Of a stretch of 64,000 bases of DNA, positions 36,380-46,961 are shown piece by piece. Position numbers and translations under genes: made by a program. The notes beneath the pieces were generated by a model. It was not told where the DNA came from and made no database searches. It saw nothing but the letters and a program-made list of their open reading frames with translations. Source of the DNA: Taxillus chinensis (lineage: Eukaryota > Streptophyta > Magnoliopsida > Santalales > Loranthaceae); assembly GCA_023512835.1 (NCBI GenBank), contig CM042091.1, positions 2,614,553-2,678,552 of the forward strand, given 5' to 3'. The stretch's first letter is position 1, and each line of letters starts with the position of its first letter.

Positions 36380-36797
36380 CGGCAAGAAACTACTGGCAAA
36401 CGTACGCTTACTTCTCTATTCTGTTTCTGAACTTGGTCAAGTACTTTTCGTTATCTTCTTCGGCGACCCTGAAGAAGCTGTCGATGAACTGCTGCCTTTG
36501 GTTCAACCCGAGCTTCCTGACATCCACTTCGGTGTGCACAACTCCGCCGCCGCCGCTCTTCCCCTGCCCCTGCCCGTGTTCAGTCTGGACGAACGATTTC
36601 ATGATTCCTGTCCGGAGGCGATCGTAGGTGGGTAGTTTTTCCAGGGCGGCCCATCGCAGCGCCTCCTCGTCCTCGTCCGCGCCCAGGCTATGCCTCGACC
36701 TCGTGGAACTCGCGAACACGTCTTCCACCGTCGCCCAGCTCCTCCGGCTGCTCGTGCTCCGCCTCGCGCTCATTTGCCTTTTATGACCCCCCTCCAT
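27563..36797 (-). CDS. Full-size PDR-type ABC transporter (ABCG36/PEN3-like), 22 coding exons
   Basis: Second, complete tandem copy, 1501 residues, NBD1-TMD1-NBD2-TMD2. Exons (minus): 36797-36412, 36019-35810, 35511-35427, 34778-34619, 34448-34372, 34238-34185, 33968-33878, 33304-33003, 32383-31785, 31509-31349, 31203-31094, 30929-30776, 30660-30490, 30316-30141, 30051-29719, 29622-29332, 29242-29159, 29069-28936, 28848-28621, 28493-28322, 28187-27933, 27835-27563. Sum 4506 nt, open throughout. NBD1: GPPSSGKTT (205-213), ISGGQ (344-348), TLFMDE (364-369). NBD2: GVSGAGKTT (944-952), LSTEQ (1051-1055), FMDE (1073-1076). The N-terminus is basic and Ser-rich ([13 protein letters not shown]) before [20 protein letters not shown]; the C-terminus is ALNFQTR. 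It closely follows the Arabidopsis ABCG36/PDR8 pattern (plasma-membrane export linked to pathogen defence, cadmium and auxin-precursor transport in that species). Orthology and substrate are inferred. Confidence 0.95.
36343..36378. repeat. (TA)n microsatellite in intron 1 of the second ABCG gene
   Basis: A run of TA dinucleotides about 35 bp long, some 35 bp from the exon 1 donor. A polymorphic marker candidate. Confidence 0.85.
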
Positions 36798-37097
36798 TAT
36801 TCTCTTCCTTAATAAATAAGATGCTCATGTCAAGTCAGTACGTACTGTCATGTTGTTAAGTTAACAACAACAAAAAAAAAAACAAAAACATTTATACATC
36901 TAGCTAGCTCTAGCACTATAAATTAAAGAAAGAAAACTAACTTGCTCTCTCTGTTTTGGCTCTGTTTTTCTTTTCTTTCCTTAATTCCACTCTGTTCACC
37001 TTGCTAGTTTCCACCACCAGAGTTGAACTTAAAAAATTGGTTTTCTTGGGTGTTATGAAATTGAAACACTAATTTCTAACATACATGTGTATATTCC

Positions 37098-37099
<2 letters not shown>

Positions 37100-37154
<55 letters not shown>
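37100..37154. repeat. (TC)n microsatellite, about 27 units, upstream of the second ABCG gene
   Basis: A long CT run on the plus strand, hence GA-rich in the gene's sense direction, about 300 bp upstream of its ATG. Confidence 0.9.
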
Positions 37155-37156
<2 letters not shown>

Positions 37157-37325
37157 AGGTGGGAGAACAAGGAAGGGCGGAGAGAGAGGAAGCCTGCAGT
37201 GAGTTAGTCCAATTTCAAAGAAATGGTTTGTGGTATATTTATGTACTGAGAATGTGAGGGGGGAGAGGGGAGGGGGTTGGTGGGCGAAGTTAAAATGTCA
37301 AAAAAAGAATTAAAGAGTTGGTGGA

Positions 37326-37401
37326 CACGTGGCGACTTATTATTGGATAGGTACGGTTCCTCCCTGCTTCCTAAATCCAGCGTGGAGGCCTACTTGGTCA
37401 A
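37326..37401 (-). promoter_or_regulatory. Candidate G-box and W-box upstream of the second ABCG gene
   Basis: CACGTG at 37326-37331 is a G-box core. GGTCAA at 37396-37401 reads TTGACC on the gene's strand, a WRKY W-box core. They lie about 530-600 bp upstream of the ATG. Such short motifs occur by chance, so a role in stress or pathogen induction is only a suggestion that fits PEN3-like genes. Confidence 0.3.
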
Positions 37402-38243
37402 AGTTGCCGCGGTGTCCACCCAACCGCTTCTTCAGGGTCAGTTGAGTTGAGCCAGATAATTTTCTCCGGCCATAATTTTAAGTGCTGAGATTTTATTTTA
37501 AAAACATGAAAGTTGATACTAATAAATAATTATTATTATGATAATAATTATTATTATTAAATAATAAAAATTCTTCATATTATATAACTTACTTGTTACG
37601 TTTTTTCAATTTTTAATTTCATATTTTAAGCGCCTAATTGGATAACAAAATTTCCTATTCATGGTTTAAAATGGCAATCTTGTAATTCTATAACTTTTTT
37701 TAAAAGAAGATATGATGTGAAATCGCGTGGAATCTATCTTTACTTTTAGAGCATTATCATTACCGGCTTAAAATGGAGAATGAAAATGGTAAAATTTTAT
37801 TTTTTGTTGTTATATAAAATAAAATTACAAATATTGGGCTGAAAAAAATAGCTATTTAATTACTTAAAAAAAAAAGAGACAAAACTAGCTGACGGTTGCC
37901 AGGCCATATGGCCCATATTGAGTGCCTCCGCATCAGTCCATGCTGGACCACTGGAGCTTATAATAGAGAAAAAAAACTTCAGACAAACTGCCAAACTGGA
38001 CATTGAGGGTGTCATTCCATGTGCCATACCAAATACCATTACGCAAGCTTTTGGGATGTCATGGAAATAATCAGCAACGTAACGGGTGAAGATTAGAATC
38101 AACATAAACTTTGACCTTTCATTTCATTAGAACATAGAATCTAGTTTATATGGATATATACAACTCACACTCTCAATGGTCTAAGTTCATTTACAATTTT
38201 TTCATATTGAGGTAAATACGGGTTTAAATATAACTTAAATACG

Positions 38244-38441
38244 GGAGTTTTAACGTTCTCCCCTTGTCTTTTATTGATATGCTACGTTCAAATATATACA
38301 CAGCGTAATATCTAAATACAGAAATACAGCAAAATAGGAAATGAAATAATTCCCATAAGTCCCGTCCCATAATTCCCGTCTAACCATGGAAAGAAATAAT
38401 GAGTGAACATTCCCAAAGAGGGAATCGCGCCAACGCCAATA
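38244..38441 (-). repeat. Copia 3' LTR (outer end truncated)
   Basis: 198 bp identical by eye to 42855-43052. Homology stops at 38244, and the text before it (TTAAATACG) differs from the 5' LTR's inner end (AAAAAATAATGAT). Confidence 0.9.
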
Positions 38442-38453
38442 CCCCCCCTCAAG
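38442..38453 (-). other. Copia polypurine tract
   Basis: CCCCCCCTCAAG on the plus strand gives CTTGAGGGGGGG on the element strand, abutting the 3' LTR. This is the expected plus-strand primer site. Confidence 0.8.
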
Positions 38454-39950
38454 TAGGAGCATGAGGATCCCGAATGCCCAACTTGCGAAGAAGGAAGTGA
38501 AAGGGCTGGGTTCCCAAAGCCTTCGTAAAGATGTCGGCAGGTTGCACAGATGTAGACACATACTGTGGCTGAATCGCGCCAACATGGAGAGCATCACGAA
38601 CAAAGTGGCAATCAATTTCAATATGCTTGGTGCGTTCATGGAAAACGGGATTGGCGGCAATGTGCAAAGCAGCTTGATTATCACAAAAGAGATAGGCAGG
38701 TCCAGAAGAAGCCACACCCAAAGTAGCTAACAACCCAGTTAACCAAGACAATTCACAGGTGGTGATAGCCATAGACCGATATTCAGCTTCGGCAGAAGAA
38801 CGGGACACGATCGTCTGTTTCTTGGTCTTCCATGAGATGGGCGAGGGGCCCAAACGAATAAAATAGCCAGTCAAAGAACGGCGGGTCAATGGACAGCTAG
38901 CCCAGTCAGAATCACAATATGCGTACAGGCGCAGGTCACAATCGGCATGCAAGAAAATACCTTGACCGGGATTGCATTTCAAATAGCGGACGACCCGCAA
39001 GGCGGCATCCCAATGATCCTCTTTCGGTTGCTGCATAAACTGTGCTAGTATATGCACACAATAAGAGAGATCGGGACGAGTAATTGTCAAGTAGATGAGA
39101 CGCCCGACCAACCGTCGATATCAAGGGATCACTAAATTCAGCACTCACGAGAGGGCTAATTTATGATTTTGTTCAAGAGGGGTCCGTGCGGGCTTGGCAC
39201 CCAACAAGCCTGTCTCAGAAATAATGTCCAAGGCATACTTACGCTGACATAAGAAGAGACCGTCGGAGTTACGTGCAACCTCAATCCCTAAAAAATATTT
39301 GAGTTTCCCTAAATCTTTCATATGAAAACAATGACTCAAATAATCTTTGAAGTTTTGTAAGCCCGCTCCATCATTGCCAGAGATAATTAAATCATCAACA
39401 TACACCAAAACATGTAGTTGAAGGTGTCGTCTGTTGTAAGTAAACAACGAATAATCTGAGTATGACTGGTGAAAACCATATCGAGTCGAGCAAGACCAAC
39501 TTGGCAAACCAACAGCGGGGCGCTTGACGCAAGCCATACAAGGACTTGCGAAGTCTGCACACCTTATTTGGTGTAGGCGAAGAAAAACCAGGAGGTAATT
39601 TCATATATACCTCCTCATGCAACTCTCCATGTAAAAATGCGTTATGAACATCCATTTGATGCAGATCCCAGTTTCGCGCGGCGGCGACGGCAAGAAATGC
39701 TCGAACAGTGACCATCTTTGCAGTCGGGGCAAAGGTCTCATTATAATCGATGCCTTCAACCTGGTGGTTGCCAAATATCACCAAGCGTGCTTTACACCGC
39801 TCGATGCTACCATCAGAATTATATTTAATTCTATATACCCATTTACTTCCAATGGCTTTCTTCCCGGGAGGCAGGGTTTCCACCGTCCATGTGTCATTTT
39901 CCTCAAGAGCTTGTATCTCTGCGCGCGCATCGCATCGCGCCAGCAGACAT
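38454..39950 (-). pseudogene. Copia reverse transcriptase and RNase H region, frameshifted
   Basis: Copia RT and RNase H, split over several frames. The piece near 39540-39930 holds the RT start ([20 protein letters not shown], then [18 protein letters not shown] and [15 protein letters not shown]). A second frame, 39145-39537, holds the catalytic YVDD and [15 protein letters not shown] third, from 39111 down to the stop at 38449, holds the RNase H part (TRPDLSYCVH, YCDSDWA, SRSSAEAEYRS, HIEIDCHFVRDAL). I count breaks near 39930, 39540, 39140 and 39110. A full-length pol cannot be made from this copy as read. Confidence 0.85.
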
Positions 39951-42821
39951 CGTGATCGCCTCAGCATAATTCCGTGGCTCACACCCTGCGGTAATAGCTG
40001 CGAGAAAAGACCTGTGTTGCGCAGAGAAGTTATCACAATTCACATAATGTGCTATAGGGTAAGGCGTACCTGAGGAGCGTGACTGGAATGAGGAAGCAAC
40101 GGAGGGGCTTATTCGAGCAGTATGAGTCACGTAGTCTTGCAAGCGTGTAGAAGGGTGTTTAACCCGTTTGCCCCTCCCAAGCTGGTCGTCTGTCAATGAA
40201 ACGACACTGTCGGTATCTCCAGCGTCACCCCCGCTATCTCGCACTCCAAGATTCCCAGCGGCGGATGGATCATCAAGAGAGCCTGCTGGTGCAGACGCTG
40301 GAGGTGCGTCACACGGGACCAGTGCAGGTTGGTCCTCCACAAGTGAACATGAAGTGGACTCCTCATCCTCCGTGAAACAATCAATTGTCCCATGCCCGGG
40401 AATAAATGAGGGCGTTCGATTGACAGGAAATGGAAATTGCGTTTCAACGAAGACTACATCCCTCGAAATGAAATACTCTCCTTTTTCCAGATCGTACACC
40501 CGCCAACCTTTCTTGCCGAAAGGATACCCAACAAAAACGCACTTTCGGCTCCTACTAGAAAATTTATCCTTACTTCTATTTTGGTCATGAACATAGCATA
40601 AACACCCAAAAATTCTAATATGTGTGTAGGTAGGTACCTGTCCATATAACATTTCATAAGGAGTTTTTCCCTTCAAGAGAGCAGAAGGTGTTCTGTTGAT
40701 CAAATATCCAGCGGTAAGAACACATTCTCCCCAAAATTCGATCGGCATTTGTGCTTGGAAGCGCAAGGCCCTTGCAACATTGAGTATATGACGATGTTTT
40801 CGTTCAACTCGTCCATTCTGTTGTGGTGTCCCAACACAAGAGGTTTGATGCAAAATGCCAAGTTCATGAAAGTGATTGGTCAAGCATGTAAACTCTGCAC
40901 CATTATCGCTTCTAACAATTTTCACATCCTTGGCAAACTGTCTCTTAATCATGACAATGAAATTTTTAAGCACACAAGCGACCTCATCCTTTCTATTCAA
41001 TAAATATATCCATACTGCGCGTGAGTAGTCGTCAACAATAGTCAAGAAATAAAGGGCTCCACATGAAGCAGGAACCCTATAGGGTCCCCATAAATCACAA
41101 TGTATCATGTCAAAACAATCTGTCGCTTTAGTATCACTAGGATAAAATATTTCTCGGGTCTGTTTAGCTTTAAAACAAATGTCACAAAACTTATTCTGAA
41201 TTGGATTACTTCCTCTAATGCCACCATATGCAGGAATTAAATCTACTATCTTTGAAGAAGGATGCCCCATTCTTCTATGCCACAAGTCATATGTTGCCAT
41301 ACCGGTTGCTTGACATGCTCGAATAGCTTCCACTCCTTTGAGAAAATAAAGCCCCTCACGTTGTTCACCCGCTCCAATCAGCATCCTCGAAGTGCGGTCC
41401 TGTATAGCACAAAATTTGTTAGTGAACTGAACAACGAGATTCGAGTCGTCAAGGAGTTGGGACACAGAAATCAAATTGCACTTCAATTTTGGGACAAAAA
41501 GAACATGTTGTAGCCGAAAGGTCTCTCCAAAAATCACAGTCCCTTCTTTTACGGCCATAGTCGTGGCTCCATTTGGTAACCCAACCGCACTCGGCACCAT
41601 GTCATGCACGTCGCTTAGACAGTTATATGTTCCTGTCATATGATGCGAGGCCCCTGTGTCAATGATCCATGGCAATAAAGATGGTTTACCTGTTAACCTC
41701 TCAGCGGTACCTCCCTTATGTGTGTTTAACATGCTTAACAATGTAGTCCATTGCTCATCATTCAACCCACTAATTCCGGATCGATCGGAACTAGTGAGTG
41801 AATTGTTGACGCCATCACCTTCTATCGCTTGCACCGCATTGACTCGAGCAATCGAACCACGTCCTCTTCCACCACCAAACACCTGTAGAACTCCACGCCC
41901 ACGACCGTACCGCGTCCCCCCTATGGTTGTGCGCGGCCTGTCACCCCACCATTCTGGATAACCAATGCGTTGAAAGCGATTATCAGCAACGTGACCCTTC
42001 CGCTTACAACTTGAGCATACCAAGGGCTTGTCTTTGTCATCCATACCCGTGCTACGTCCATTAAGTTGGACTGCAAAACTCATGGGATTGCCTTTGTCTT
42101 CTCTTGTACGTGTCATGGTCCGCACTCGCTCTTGCTGCACAACCATAGCGTAGACACGATTTAGATTCGGCAGGGGGTCCGTACTCAGGATATTGGAACG
42201 TCTTGTCCCATATGCTTCGTCGTCTAGCCCCATTAAAAACCGATGAACACGCTCTTCTTCTCTCTTATTTTCCAGTTTGGAGGAAATATTACAACTGCAT
42301 CCACGACAATTGCATATTGGGATCGTGTCATAGTTGTTCAATTCATCCCACACAGACTTTAACCGTCCATAATAGACGACTATACCTTGTCCTTCTTGCT
42401 TGCAGTTTGCAAGATCAGTACGTAATTGTTGCACCCGTGGTCCATTCCCAATTGAGAATCGTTGTCTGATTTCTTCCCACAAATCTTTTACAGACTCCAT
42501 ATAGGATATGGTGGACCGTAGTGTTGGTTCGATGGTATTCAACACCCAGGAGACAAGCATTGAATTTACTGTCCACCAGTCTTCAATGTCTGGCGAATCA
42601 TCCCTTGGTTTGTTGATGGTTCCATCCACAAAACCATATTTCTTCTTGGCACGTAGCGCAATACGCACGGCACGCGCCCATTCATCATAATTTTCGCCCT
42701 TCAATTGAACTTGGGTAATAATATTACCCGGGTTGTCATTAGCCGTCAGTGTATAGGGGGTCGCCATCTTCTTGTTGGAGCTGTTTTCTCCTTCAGCACC
42801 ATTCTTCCCATCGTCCACCAT
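39903..42821 (-). CDS. Copia gag-protease-integrase open reading frame
   Basis: A 972-residue frame starting 6 bp inside the primer site. Gag (UBN2-type) covers about residues 30-260, with [14 protein letters not shown] and LWEEIRQRF. The zinc knuckle at 269-282 reads [14 protein letters not shown], so the last Cys of CX2CX4HX4C is Arg. The protease motif WIIDTGAS is at 385-392. The integrase zinc region has H515, H520, C546 and C549, and the catalytic triad is D576 (CDLWGP), D639 (RSDNGAEF) and E673 (VERKHR). The conserved GCLCYVHD and KCVFVGYP follow. The tail after about residue 945 is out of frame with RT. The polyprotein would supply capsid, protease and integrase if expressed; the altered zinc knuckle may weaken RNA packaging. 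Confidence 0.88.
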   Translation of the reverse strand: MVDDGKNGAEGENSSNKKMATPYTLTANDNPGNIITQVQLKGENYDEWARAVRIALRAKKKYGFVDGTINKPRDDSPDIEDWWTVNSMLVSWVLNTIEPTLRSTISYMESVKDLWEEIRQRFSIGNGPRVQQLRTDLANCKQEGQGIVVYYGRLKSVWDELNNYDTIPICNCRGCSCNISSKLENKREEERVHRFLMGLDDEAYGTRRSNILSTDPLPNLNRVYAMVVQQERVRTMTRTREDKGNPMSFAVQLNGRSTGMDDKDKPLVCSSCKRKGHVADNRFQRIGYPEWWGDRPRTTIGGTRYGRGRGVLQVFGGGRGRGSIARVNAVQAIEGDGVNNSLTSSDRSGISGLNDEQWTTLLSMLNTHKGGTAERLTGKPSLLPWIIDTGASHHMTGTYNCLSDVHDMVPSAVGLPNGATTMAVKEGTVIFGETFRLQHVLFVPKLKCNLISVSQLLDDSNLVVQFTNKFCAIQDRTSRMLIGAGEQREGLYFLKGVEAIRACQATGMATYDLWHRRMGHPSSKIVDLIPAYGGIRGSNPIQNKFCDICFKAKQTREIFYPSDTKATDCFDMIHCDLWGPYRVPASCGALYFLTIVDDYSRAVWIYLLNRKDEVACVLKNFIVMIKRQFAKDVKIVRSDNGAEFTCLTNHFHELGILHQTSCVGTPQQNGRVERKHRHILNVARALRFQAQMPIEFWGECVLTAGYLINRTPSALLKGKTPYEMLYGQVPTYTHIRIFGCLCYVHDQNRSKDKFSSRSRKCVFVGYPFGKKGWRVYDLEKGEYFISRDVVFVETQFPFPVNRTPSFIPGHGTIDCFTEDEESTSCSLVEDQPALVPCDAPPASAPAGSLDDPSAAGNLGVRDSGGDAGDTDSVVSLTDDQLGRGKRVKHPSTRLQDYVTHTARISPSVASSFQSRSSGTPYPIAHYVNCDNFSAQHRSFLAAITAGCEPRNYAEAITMSAGAMRCARRDTSS

Positions 42822-42827
42822 AACTTG

Positions 42828-42839
42828 GCTCTGATACCA
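42828..42839 (-). other. Copia primer-binding site (tRNA-iMet)
   Basis: GGCTCTGATACCA on the plus strand (42827-42839) is the reverse of TGGTATCAGAGCC, complementary to the 3' end of initiator Met tRNA. It abuts the LTR's terminal CA with no gap. Confidence 0.88.
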
Positions 42840-43052
42840 TGAAAAAATAATGATGGAGTTTTAACGTTCTCCCCTTGTCTTTTATTGATATGCTACGTTC
42901 AAATATATACACAGCGTAATATCTAAATACAGAAATACAGCAAAATAGGAAATGAAATAATTCCCATAAGTCCCGTCCCATAATTCCCGTCTAACCATGG
43001 AAAGAAATAATGAGTGAACATTCCCAAAGAGGGAATCGCGCCAACGCCAATA
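42840..43052 (-). repeat. Copia 5' LTR
   Basis: 213 bp. On the element strand it runs from TATTGGCG to TTTTTTCA, next to the primer site. Both copies start TAT before TGG, so the LTR is either non-canonical (TA..CA) or starts three bases later with TG. Confidence 0.88.
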
Positions 43053-43795
43053 GTAGGGTCTATTTATTACCGTACCCCCCTCCTCCAGGTGGGTAAAAAA
43101 AATTTAAAATTGTACCCCGCCCCATGTGTAGGCGGGGCGGGATACCCTGTCCTATGGTAGGGTTAGCGGGGGAGGCTTCATCCGCTCGCTCCCCGCTACC
43201 GCCTTTTATTGATCTCTCTCTTAAGATAATCCTGCCTTTTAGATGCTCCACGAAATAGTTGATACGAGTAATTCGGGTACTATCGGAGATGGAATCAACC
43301 TATTACCGCTTCCTGTCATCGCTTAGATAGTAGATTAAATTTTAAGATTGTATCTCGTTTCATATGTAGGCGAGACATGTTATATCGTTCTTTAATGTGT
43401 GTGCGAATGAGGTTTTATTTGTTCGCATCTTGTTATCGCTTTTTATTAGATCTGTTCGTATCAATAATTTTGGTTTAAATCAAATTTCGACATCATTTTT
43501 AACCTAAAAATAATTTAATTTTATAATAATAAATATCATTCAAAACTATCAAAAATAATAGTTAAATAATAATATTTAAAATATTATAAAATTATAAATA
43601 AATATTATTAAAATTAAGCGGGGCGGGGGTACCCACTACCTATTACCGCTCTTCATCCCCGCCTGGAGCGGGGTGTCATGTTTAAAAACCGTACCCCGCT
43701 CTTGCCTGAATGGGGTAACCCACCCTACATAGCGGGGGCGGAACGGATAGCGGGCGAGGTAGCGGGGGCAGGTATCCGTTGCACACCCCTAATTT
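43053..43795. repeat. GC-patterned dispersed repeat, copy 1
   Basis: It contains many AGCGGGG/CCCCGC words and shares a collinear block with 52515-53095: GGGGGAGGCTTCATCCG, CTTTTATTGATCT, AATCAACCTATTA and GTTCTTTAATGTGT. The right edge (GTATCCGTTGCACACCCCTAA, reverse TTAGGGGTGTGCAAC) is a typical plant DNA-transposon end. The Copia 5' LTR abuts or interrupts its left edge. Confidence 0.65.
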
Positions 43796-46027
43796 GAAGT
43801 TAATAAATAAAGGCTAAAAAATGCTTAAGGATGCCATAGGTAACTAATGAAAAAATTGATACATGGAGTTATATATTTTAATCGATGGTTAGTCATTCAC
43901 CAAAAGAGTATGGGTCATTCAAATAATCAAATAGATGGATTTTACAGAGGATTCTTATGTACGAATAAGGAAATAGAGGCCAATCATGATTAGCCATGCA
44001 GACAAATTAGTTTTCTGCTTGGTAGGTACGGAAAACTCCATGAATATTCAAGATGTATAATTTTTTTCTTGTTGCTTAGATGATATGAAAATGTAATAGT
44101 AAATAAAAAAATTGTTAGATATATCTTGGCATGTGTGAAATAATTTTCCATCAAAATTGATGTAAAAACACATAAAAATATACAATAAAAATTAATTTTA
44201 AAAGCTATCCCATCGTTATTTATTTTTGTAGTCTCATTTCCAAATGAGAGAATGAAAACTACTAAATCTAGAACGCTAGAGAAACCTCATTGAGAAATAA
44301 ACACTGTAAAATCAAAATATTTTTTTTGAATTATTAATTGTGGTAAATACTAAAGTTTTAATTCTACCATTTTGGTGCCAAAACCAAGCTGATTAAGGTT
44401 AATCATGCCTCATATGTGTCTATATGCTTTGTTCTAAATTTGATTTTTGGAAGGCGCGAGCATGTTATAGGTTTAGGTTCATTTTTTATTGTTGTGTGTG
44501 TGTTTTGATCTTTGAAGCTCATGAGCTTCATCGGGAGACCACCATCAAAACACAAAACTAAGCTTCCATGGCAGGTACAGATCAAGTTAGTTAGAGACTC
44601 TGACTAGATTTAGAGGATAAGCAAACATTTGAATCAACTGTTGGGATTGGGAGGAAGAGTTTGAGTTAGGATGGTGTGCTTGGAGTAAGGGTGAACCGCT
44701 TGGACTAAGTGGCCTCAACGACTTGAACTTCAATTATTGAAGACACCTCAATGTGTCCTCACGTTGCAGTGTGGCAGCAACCTACAGATTGATTAGTGTT
44801 GGCTTGCTATGAATTGGAGGTTGTCACAGAAATAGTGTTACAGAGGAAGGAAATTGAGTTTTTCTGTCCATATAATTAGATTAGGGGGATTTATTTTTTT
44901 AAGAGAGACAACTAGAGGGTTCCATTGAAGAATTTTGCAATCACTTTGTTCTACTAAAAATCAATTTATAACAACAAAAATTCTAATCACGTTTAAAAAC
45001 AATTACGTTTTTAAAAATAATACCATCATACCAAATAAGTCCAAATATTTTTAACTCACTTTGTTTTAAACTCTCTTCTTTTTTAAATAATTCTTTTTTT
45101 ATCTCTGTATGTTTTTCCAAAACCTTAAATTTAAAACTTTTAAAAACATGAACTTACAAAATCAAACAAAAAATAAATGAATGTACAATCTAATCACAAT
45201 ATTACCTGTCTACAATATTCACTACAGTTAAATGAATGTGTGTGATCAAAGTCAGTTTAAATCGTATTTTCATTTAACTGTTTATCCGTTATATGCCTAA
45301 TAATACAATTAAATAAATATACAATCTAAATCATTTGATCATTATCGAACGGCTCTAAACGCATTGTGTTTACTACTCTCTTATATTTATTAGTACAAAT
45401 ATATATAGAGATAGTGAGAAAAACCGTAAGGAGAGGCAGACAGAGATCTGATCATTTCTCATCAAATAAGTTGAATACAATTATATATAGATATCAGTTG
45501 AAATAAAGATAAGCGAAAAGTAATCGACTATCACCAATAATAAAATGAATTTGTACTTTTATTTTCAAGGAACCTAGTATATACCATCAAGATAGATAGT
45601 CCACTAAGCTCAAAAATCTTCAACGGTTAGTTATGAATTTGACACTTTTTTCAAAAAATAAAAATAAAAATGAATATCCAAACCTTGATTTGAAGTGTTA
45701 CAGGGAAAAAAAATAGAGAACTCCTAACCCTTTTGCATGCCCGTGCAAAGTGCAAACCAACCAAAACACAGACGCAATGGCTGACCGTGTCCCACTGATT
45801 CGGGTTTCTGAACACCAGTGATATCGATCGTTTGAAAAAGGAAAGTCAAAATTTGTGTTTGTTGGGGTCGTGGGAATGGAATCCTGGTCGGAAAGGAATA
45901 AACTCCTAAAGTAATTTCAAACGCTTAGCAAAACGTTAAATGTCTTTAGGCATCATTACCATGTAATCGAGCCATTAATATTTCAACTCAGACAACCTGT
46001 CTCAGGGCTTTAAAATTCACGCTCTAT

Positions 46028-46058
<31 letters not shown>

Positions 46059-46923
46059 TTATTATTATTGATGTGCCCTTGCGTCCCCTCTGTAAGGGCT
46101 AGGAACAAGTTTGTTCGTTTCAAGCACATCAGATCATTTTTTTTCTCTGTCCACTGATCATTCACCTACCATCATCACTTTTCTCATTTTTTTTTTTGAA
46201 GAAATTAAGGGGGTGGATGCTTTTATTTTTGTATTTTGATTTTTTGAATGGTTATTGGATTTAGAGCTTGAATTTTGAATTTTAAAAATAAATTATTTTG
46301 ATAGGAGAAAGAAAGAATGTATTTTTAAAATAATATTTTTTTAAAAAATAATTCTCATAAAAATTGATTTAAAAAAATTAAATATAATAAACCTAAATAA
46401 TAAAGTAGAGAAAAGAGCATAGTTTTTTTAAAAAAAATGAATCCTATAAAAATGAAATTTGCATTTGAAAGTAAAGAATTAATTAAACATGTTTTCTAAA
46501 ATAATTAATTTATTCAAGTTAGCATTTGAATAAAGTAACACCTATAAAAACATAATAGCAAGAAGTATCATCTTAATATAAATAACTAGTTTATTTAAAG
46601 TAATAATTATCAAATAAATTTAATTTAATATAAGTAAATAATTTAATAAAATAATTAAAAATAATAAAATCATATTTTTATAGCAATTCAAACACTAATG
46701 AAAAATAAAAATGTCACAATAAAAATCAATACAAAATACTAGTAAGTACTAAACTAACAACAATAATACATAATAGATAATAATTACCTAAAATATCATC
46801 GTCAAATACAATCGACTAAAATTTGACTATGAACTAAAAATATAATATAAAAGTTAATTATATAATTAAATAATATATAAATTATGCTCGTGGTTTAGGC
46901 ACGTATCACTTAAACATATATAG

Positions 46924-46961
<38 letters not shown>

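Larger units (their letters stand above)
36798..38243. other. 5' leader and promoter of the second ABCG gene, then spacer
   Basis: The part up to about 37450 should hold the leader and promoter (minus strand). Beyond it is AT-rich spacer. Text beginning TTAGAGCATTATCATTACC near 37747 is reminiscent of plant MITE ends, but its other end was not found. No other gene is recognised. Confidence 0.45.
38244..43052 (-). mobile_element. Ty1/Copia LTR retrotransposon, recent but defective
   Basis: Element on the minus strand: 5' LTR 42840-43052, primer site, gag-protease-integrase frame, frameshifted RT/RNase H, polypurine tract, 3' LTR 38244-38441. The order protease-integrase-RT-RNase H is that of Copia. 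The two LTRs agree at every base over 198 bp by eye, which implies recent insertion. The 3' LTR lacks the last ~15 bases of the 5' LTR at its outer edge, and no 5-bp target duplication is visible (GTAGG at the right edge has no partner at the left), so the left edge has been altered. Confidence 0.92.

Noticed and set aside
16557..36797. Idea that the two ABCG genes are one gene or a fusion
   Set aside because: Each has its own start, 22 in-frame exons, stop and full NBD-TMD-NBD-TMD set, with 3.4 kb of spacer containing a transposon.
38449..42821. Possibility that the Copia element is an intact, active gag-pol
   Set aside because: The RT and RNase H parts lie in different frames and the left LTR is shortened.
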